Source: JAJFTV01 sp964426355 (GTDB taxonomy: Bacteria; Chloroflexota; Anaerolineae; Anaerolineales; Anaerolineaceae). From it: a DNA stretch of 17,436 nt. A model generated the notes under the pieces. The model was not told the DNA's origin. It was given only the letters and a program-made list of their open reading frames with translations, and ran no database searches. Each line of letters starts with the position of its first letter. The first letter of the stretch is position 1. The stretch is from NCBI GenBank assembly GCA_964426355.1, contig CAYRRA010000091.1, positions 1-17,436 of the forward strand. The letters run 5' to 3'. Positions 14,199-17,436 of the stretch are shown one piece after another. A program made the translations under genes and the position numbers.

Positions 14199-14861
14199 CT
14201 AGTCGGCTATTAAACCTGGCTTCCGCAATTTTTTCAGGAGATGATCCGCCAGGACGTACAGGTATCCCAGAGCGATGAAAACGGTCACCATAATCAGCAC
14301 GGTGAATAAAACTTTGCCCAACCCGATTGCATCCACATCCATGAATGGATAGGGGTAGCGTGAATTGTGCCCGATGCCATCCCCCAACTGAGCTGCAATC
14401 ATGGCATACGCAAAGTACACCAGGGGTGCAATTGCCCAGAGAAGCGGAGAGGTTACCTTCATGTTTCCTTTCTGTTCCCACAGCAGCCAATCCAGAATAA
14501 CCATGATTGGCACAACATAGTGTGTGGTGAAGATGGATGTTCCGAAGGCACTGCCCATCGAAAAATTGAAATCCAACATGAAATGGAATACCAGCATGGT
14601 GACGGTGATACTCATCATGGAGATGCCTTTTAATGCTGGGTGCCAGGTTGTGTTTCCCTTTGCGTAGTTTTTTGTCAAGAGCCCGATGTCGATGACAAAA
14701 TAAACGAAGCAGAGAAGGTTGCTGAGGATCGTGAAATAGTTGAGAACGCTCCAATTGGGTTGACCTGAGAAGATATCAAGCTGAACCATCAAACCATAGC
14801 CGCAGACGAGCACGAGGACTAGTTTGAAAACCAGCGCGAGATAGATATTTTTAATATACAT
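14199..14861 (-). CDS. Pr6Pr-like integral membrane protein
   Basis: A 220-residue polytopic membrane protein with about six hydrophobic segments (near residues 8-28, 40-62, 78-100, 108-128, 140-158 and 182-208). Recognisable features of the Pr6Pr/FAR-17a-like group are NWSVLNYFTILSNLL near 36-50, a central HF-x2-DF pair, HYVVPIMVILDWLLW near 114-128 and SRYPYPFMDV near 167-176. The function is not established to my knowledge; some relatives in eukaryotes (AIG1/ADTRP) hydrolyse lipid esters, which is only a suggestion here. It starts 24 bases after the PLP-enzyme stop and is probably co-transcribed with it; its SD is weak. Confidence 0.75.
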   Translation of the reverse strand: MYIKNIYLALVFKLVLVLVCGYGLMVQLDIFSGQPNWSVLNYFTILSNLLCFVYFVIDIGLLTKNYAKGNTTWHPALKGISMMSITVTMLVFHFMLDFNFSMGSAFGTSIFTTHYVVPIMVILDWLLWEQKGNMKVTSPLLWAIAPLVYFAYAMIAAQLGDGIGHNSRYPYPFMDVDAIGLGKVLFTVLIMVTVFIALGYLYVLADHLLKKLRKPGLIAD

Positions 14862-14885
14862 GATCCGCAGTCTGACTATTGAGGG

Positions 14886-15917
14886 TTATTCGATGATCGT
14901 GACAAGATGCATGAGTTCTTTCTCGAACTCGACGCGGTGGTGTTTGGTGTAAATACCCGGCATCCCGCCGGTGTGCAGCATGATGATTTTTTCTCCAGGT
15001 TTAATCTTACCCTCAGCCAGCATATCTAAAAGCCCGGCGAAGACTTTACCCGTATAGCAGGGGTCAAGAATGATGGCTTCAGCGCGCGCCATGCGGTAAA
15101 TCGCACTGCGGACATCCGCATCCGGGTTGTTATATGCACCTTTGGTATAGCCGGTTTCGATGTGGAAATCCTGAAGTGTTGCGCTGATTGTGAACTGGTA
15201 ATCCTTCTTTGCCTGGTTGAAATAGTCAATAATACGTTTCTCTTTTCCTTCTGTGAAGGGAGAGATGGCAATGCCGGTGAGCGACAACGGTGACCCTTCA
15301 TTTTTCAAACCGCAGTAAAGCCCCAGGTAGGTTCCCATGCTGCCCACACCGCTGATGACGGTGGCGTCTTCCAGCCCCATCTCTTTTGCCTGTGCGGTGA
15401 GTTCCTGGGCACATTCGTAGTAACCCATCATACCGATGGTGTTGGAGCCACCAACAGGGATTTCATAAACGACCTCGCCTGCGGCTTCGTAGCGAGCTTT
15501 GACGGCAGCGATGGTTTCGGCAAACTGTACGGCGCTGTCGCGCCCGTCATTCTTTTTAAGCACAACTTCTGCACCCATGATGGTATCCAGGAGTAGATTG
15601 GCGCTGATTTCACCAGGGTAATCATCCACGCAGACAATGACACACTTCATGCCAAATTTGGCTGCCACGGCAGCCGTCAGCCGTCCGTGATTGGTCTGTG
15701 CCCCGCCCACTGTTAACAGCGTGGTGGCACCTTTCTGCATGGCGTCATAAAGCAGGTATTCCAGCTTGCGCAGCTTGTTGCCGCCGGTGCCATACGGGGT
15801 AAGGTCATCCCGTTTCAGATAAAGCTCGATGCCCAATTCTTTTGAGAGAGTGGGTAAATAGTCGATGGGGGTGGGTTGTGAGTATAAAAATGAAATCTTG
15901 TTATATTTGTACACCAT
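14886..15917 (-). CDS. PLP-dependent D-cysteine desulfhydrase / ACC deaminase family enzyme
   Basis: Cytoplasmic fold-type II PLP enzyme, 343 residues. The PLP lysine is K48 in GTGGNKLRKLEYLL. The substrate/carboxylate segment reads GGAQTNHGRL (72-80 region), where ACC deaminases and DcyD have Q-S-N. The PLP phosphate region includes SGVGSMGTYLGL, and LHTGGMPGIY is near the end. Characterised relatives degrade D-cysteine to pyruvate, sulfide and ammonia, or L-cysteate to pyruvate and sulfite, or open the ACC ring. Sequence alone does not separate these; the H after QTN resembles DcyD (QSNH) more than ACC deaminase (QSNQ). Start: ATG 15917 with GAGGAG eight bases upstream. A TACAAT box at 15970-15965 is a possible -10. 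Confidence 0.85.
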   Translation of the reverse strand: MVYKYNKISFLYSQPTPIDYLPTLSKELGIELYLKRDDLTPYGTGGNKLRKLEYLLYDAMQKGATTLLTVGGAQTNHGRLTAAVAAKFGMKCVIVCVDDYPGEISANLLLDTIMGAEVVLKKNDGRDSAVQFAETIAAVKARYEAAGEVVYEIPVGGSNTIGMMGYYECAQELTAQAKEMGLEDATVISGVGSMGTYLGLYCGLKNEGSPLSLTGIAISPFTEGKEKRIIDYFNQAKKDYQFTISATLQDFHIETGYTKGAYNNPDADVRSAIYRMARAEAIILDPCYTGKVFAGLLDMLAEGKIKPGEKIIMLHTGGMPGIYTKHHRVEFEKELMHLVTIIE

Positions 15918-16100
15918 GGAAACGCTCCTCAGAAAAATGGTCTGGATTTAGCTTTGCAATCCATATTGTACTCTTTTCTCAATGATCCAACCTGCATTTC
16001 TCTGTGGTGAAGTACAGATGTTTCCACGTACATCAAAACGTTGTTGGTGTCATTGGAAAAAATCAAAACTAAGCTCTAAAGAGGGACGGTCACCATGGGA

Positions 16101-17021
16101 TTATTTGCTGGGATGGTAATGGATGTGCACGGTATGTAAGAAGTCAATTTCACTGCGCAGCTTTTGTTCGCACAAGCTGGCAATCCGGTCTCCATCTTCC
16201 ACCGAGATCGTCCCGTCAACCCCGATGGTTAAATTGATCATCAGGTATGGACCAAAACGGTGGACAAGGATTTTTTCTAGTTTTCGGACGCCAGTGATTT
16301 CTTTAAGGGTTTCTTTGACTTGCTTCTCTATCAGTTCGCCTGGGATTGTGTCCATGAGATCCGTGGCGGATTCCTGGATGATCTGAATACCTGTCCGCAG
16401 GATCACCAATGCGACCAAAATGGCAGCCAGGGGATCGACCCAGGCAAAACCAGCCCGTCCCAGCGTGATCCCAATCAGGGCAGCAGACGCAGAAAGGATA
16501 TCATTGCGGTGGTCAAAAGCTAAAGCGGTGACAGCAATACTGTTATGGATTTTACCAATCCGGCGCGTATAGATGAAAAGTATGATTTTCAGCACAATGG
16601 TTAGTACAGCCACCCAAAACGCAAGGGAACTGGCTGTAACGACTTCTACCTGGTGGGTGAGATAGTCGAAAATGGTGTTCAATGCATCCCAGAAAATGCC
16701 TACCGCTGTGGTAATGACAAAAGCCCCCACAGTCAGGGCTGCAATGGATTCAAACTGGCTGTGCCCAAACGGGTGTTCCCGGTCGGCGGGCTTATTGGAA
16801 AGCCGCATAAATACCGCAACAACAATACCGTAGACGACATCGGAAGTTGAATTGATCCCATCTGCCAGGAGCGCAGGGCTATGACCCAAAATACCGATTG
16901 TCGTTTTTATCACCGCAAGGAAGATATTGGCTGCCAGTCCAACATTAACTGCAATAATATTCACCTTTCCCCTCTGATGGTCATTATGCATTGTTTTGTT
17001 ATCATCCATTTGCAAGGTCAA
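16101..17021 (-). CDS. cation diffusion facilitator transporter, possibly Mn2+ type
   Basis: Inner-membrane proton-coupled metal exporter, 306 residues. It has about six transmembrane helices within residues 20-215 and a cytoplasmic C-terminal metal-binding domain (about 225-306, ending HTVHIHYHP). Helix 2 has ADGINSTSDVV and helix 5 has LAFDHRNDILS, so the transport site reads N57-x3-D61 and D170-x3-D174. Zinc exporters carry H or D with HxxxD instead; an Asn/Asp site is known from manganese exporters such as pneumococcal MntE, so manganese is the better guess. The TTG at 17021 is preferred because AGGAG ends 6 bases before it; ATG 17009 has no SD. The gene stands alone, 183 bases before the PLP enzyme. 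Confidence 0.9.
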   Translation of the reverse strand: MTLQMDDNKTMHNDHQRGKVNIIAVNVGLAANIFLAVIKTTIGILGHSPALLADGINSTSDVVYGIVVAVFMRLSNKPADREHPFGHSQFESIAALTVGAFVITTAVGIFWDALNTIFDYLTHQVEVVTASSLAFWVAVLTIVLKIILFIYTRRIGKIHNSIAVTALAFDHRNDILSASAALIGITLGRAGFAWVDPLAAILVALVILRTGIQIIQESATDLMDTIPGELIEKQVKETLKEITGVRKLEKILVHRFGPYLMINLTIGVDGTISVEDGDRIASLCEQKLRSEIDFLHTVHIHYHPSK

Positions 17022-17076
17022 TTGCAGCTCCTGATTAGTATAACTCAATGATTTCTGAATTCTACCCTGTTATTCA

Positions 17077-17238
17077 TTCCCCTCCATTTTTTGGGGGAAG
17101 AAAAAATACACGGCTTATTCTCTCTGGTAATGAGTCGAGTAGATTTTCCTAGAACCGTGGTTGCGAAGCCGAGCCAGGCAAATGAGGGGAAAGCTGCCTG
17201 GTTACAGACATTTCGGGATTGAAAGTGTTTTACCCGAA
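17077..17238. other. gene-free leader region with several hairpins
   Basis: From 17022 to 17316 no gene is seen; the region lies upstream of the leftward transporter gene. Inverted repeats found by eye are TTCCCC/GGGGAA (17077-17082 with 17094-17099), CACGG/CCGTG (17109-17113 with 17155-17159), CGGCTT/AAGCCG (17111-17116 with 17166-17171, exclusive with the previous one), CCAGGCA/TGCCTGG (17174-17180 with 17195-17201, perfect 7 bp) and TTCGGG/CCCGAA (17212-17217 with 17233-17238). The density suggests a structured 5' leader or regulatory sites. I do not recognise a known riboswitch in it. Confidence 0.4.
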
Positions 17239-17316
17239 GTTAATTCTTGTGAATTTAAAGCAATAGCGCTCACGGATAAATTTTTAACTTTTCGTAAGCG
17301 CAGAAGGTGTCTTTTG

Positions 17317-17358
17317 TCGGGGTGGGCGGATTTGAACCGCCGACCTCACGGACCCGAA
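17317..17358 (-). tRNA. 3' half of tRNA-Pro(CGG), probable attachment site
   Basis: Read on the minus strand, the 42 bases fit tRNA positions 32-73 with no deviation: anticodon loop TTCGGGT (anticodon CGG, purine 37 is G), 3' anticodon stem CCGTG, five-base variable loop AGGTC, T stem GGCGG/CCGCC around TTCAAAT, 3' acceptor strand CACCCCG and discriminator A73. C1-G72 and A73 are expected for bacterial tRNA-Pro. The matching 5' acceptor (CGGGGTG) and D arm are absent upstream, so it cannot be a working tRNA. A 3' half cut at the anticodon loop is the usual att copy left by tyrosine-recombinase integration. CACGG occurs at 17384-17380 but is separated from the loop by 21 bases. No CCA is encoded. 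Confidence 0.8.
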
Positions 17359-17435
17359 CTATGAAGGTTTTGAGGGCGACCGTGGCGCTCATAATATGCT
17401 GATTTAAGGTGCTGTGGGATCTGCGGTTGATCCAT
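17346..17435 (-). CDS. possible C-terminal end of a gene entering from the right edge
   Basis: An open minus-strand frame reaches the window edge and ends in TGA at 17346-17348, inside the tRNA-Pro fragment. The visible 29 codons encode MDQPQIPQHLKSAYYERHGR followed by nine residues. The run HLKSAYYERHGR recalls the 'LR.vY.kaHPR' tail of XerC/D-like tyrosine recombinases, and an integrase gene ending in the att site is common. The frame is short enough to occur by chance and the ATG may be internal, so this is a guess that needs the flanking sequence. Confidence 0.3.
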   Translation of the reverse strand: MDQPQIPQHLKSAYYERHGRPQNLHSSGP

Positions 17436-17436
17436 C

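Noticed and set aside
14086..14754. Minus-strand frame of 222 codons overlapping the Pr6Pr-like gene
   Set aside because: It is the shifted frame of a convincing membrane protein and has Cys/His-rich, unstructured composition with no family resemblance.
17077..17099. Hairpin TTCCCC/GGGGAA as a terminator
   Set aside because: No T-run follows on either strand, and it lies upstream of the transporter rather than at a gene end.
17050..17316. yybP-ykoY manganese or cobalamin riboswitch
   Set aside because: The expected conserved words (GGGGAGTAG; B12 box) were not found on either strand; only generic hairpins are visible.
17161..17364. Plus-strand open frame of 67 codons ending WADLNRRPHGPEL
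   Set aside because: Its distinctive end is the antisense of the tRNA-Pro fragment, a well-known source of false proteins; no SD or other coding sign.
17317..17400. Complete tRNA gene on the minus strand
   Set aside because: No 5' acceptor strand CGGGGTG and no D arm can be found at class I or class II distances.

Overview
The window looks like chromosomal DNA of a bacterium, most likely a Chloroflexota member of the Anaerolineae type. This is inferred from gene content, not from a marker gene: large lipoproteins combining LysM, a lysozyme-like segment and an M23A peptidase, Pro/Thr-rich linkers, a two-domain protein disulfide oxidoreductase, a short bacterial inositol-1-phosphate synthase and selenocysteine machinery. 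Genes are densely packed, often overlapping by 4-8 bases or separated by 1-25 bases.

Left edge (1-149). The minus strand carries the 5' part of a SAM-I (S-box) riboswitch behind a near-consensus sigma-70 promoter. It points leftward out of the window, so a methionine/SAM/sulfur gene should lie there. A TATAAT box on the plus strand starts the rightward block.

Plus-strand block (150-4176). A small four-helix membrane protein overlaps selA, which overlaps an M24 (Xaa-Pro) peptidase by ATGA, followed by tsaD. These four form one tight operon.

Redox-stress block (4181-6433, plus). An ECF sigma factor, its zinc-binding anti-sigma factor (no membrane segment), a protein disulfide oxidoreductase with two CxxC sites, and an OsmC/YhfA-like protein. 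Nearly identical promoter-like elements, TGYAACC-N14-GCATCTAA with TTTTC after the first half, precede the sigma gene and the disulfide oxidoreductase gene. This suggests an autoregulated thiol-stress regulon analogous to SigR/RsrA of Streptomyces.

Minus-strand block (14089 down to 6484). Inositol-1-phosphate synthase, a CE4-type deacetylase lipoprotein, a HIT protein, then three tandem paralogous lipoproteins. Each paralogue has a LysM or LysM-like domain, a conserved 'PRLLLA..E' middle segment and an M23A (LasA-type) peptidase. The set looks like a cell-envelope remodelling operon; gaps are small except about 100 bases before the last gene.

Right part (14199-17021, minus). A Pr6Pr-like membrane protein follows a PLP enzyme of the D-cysteine desulfhydrase/ACC deaminase family. 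Further right is a cation diffusion facilitator whose metal site looks manganese-type. Its upstream region of about 290 bases holds several hairpins and no gene.

Right edge (17317-17436). A perfect 3' half of tRNA-Pro(CGG) lies on the minus strand, from the anticodon loop to the discriminator base and without a 5' half. This is the classic footprint of integration by a tyrosine recombinase. An integrative element probably begins at about 17359 and runs out of the window; a short open frame at the edge could be the end of its integrase.

No rRNA, CRISPR array, insertion sequence or complete tRNA was seen.
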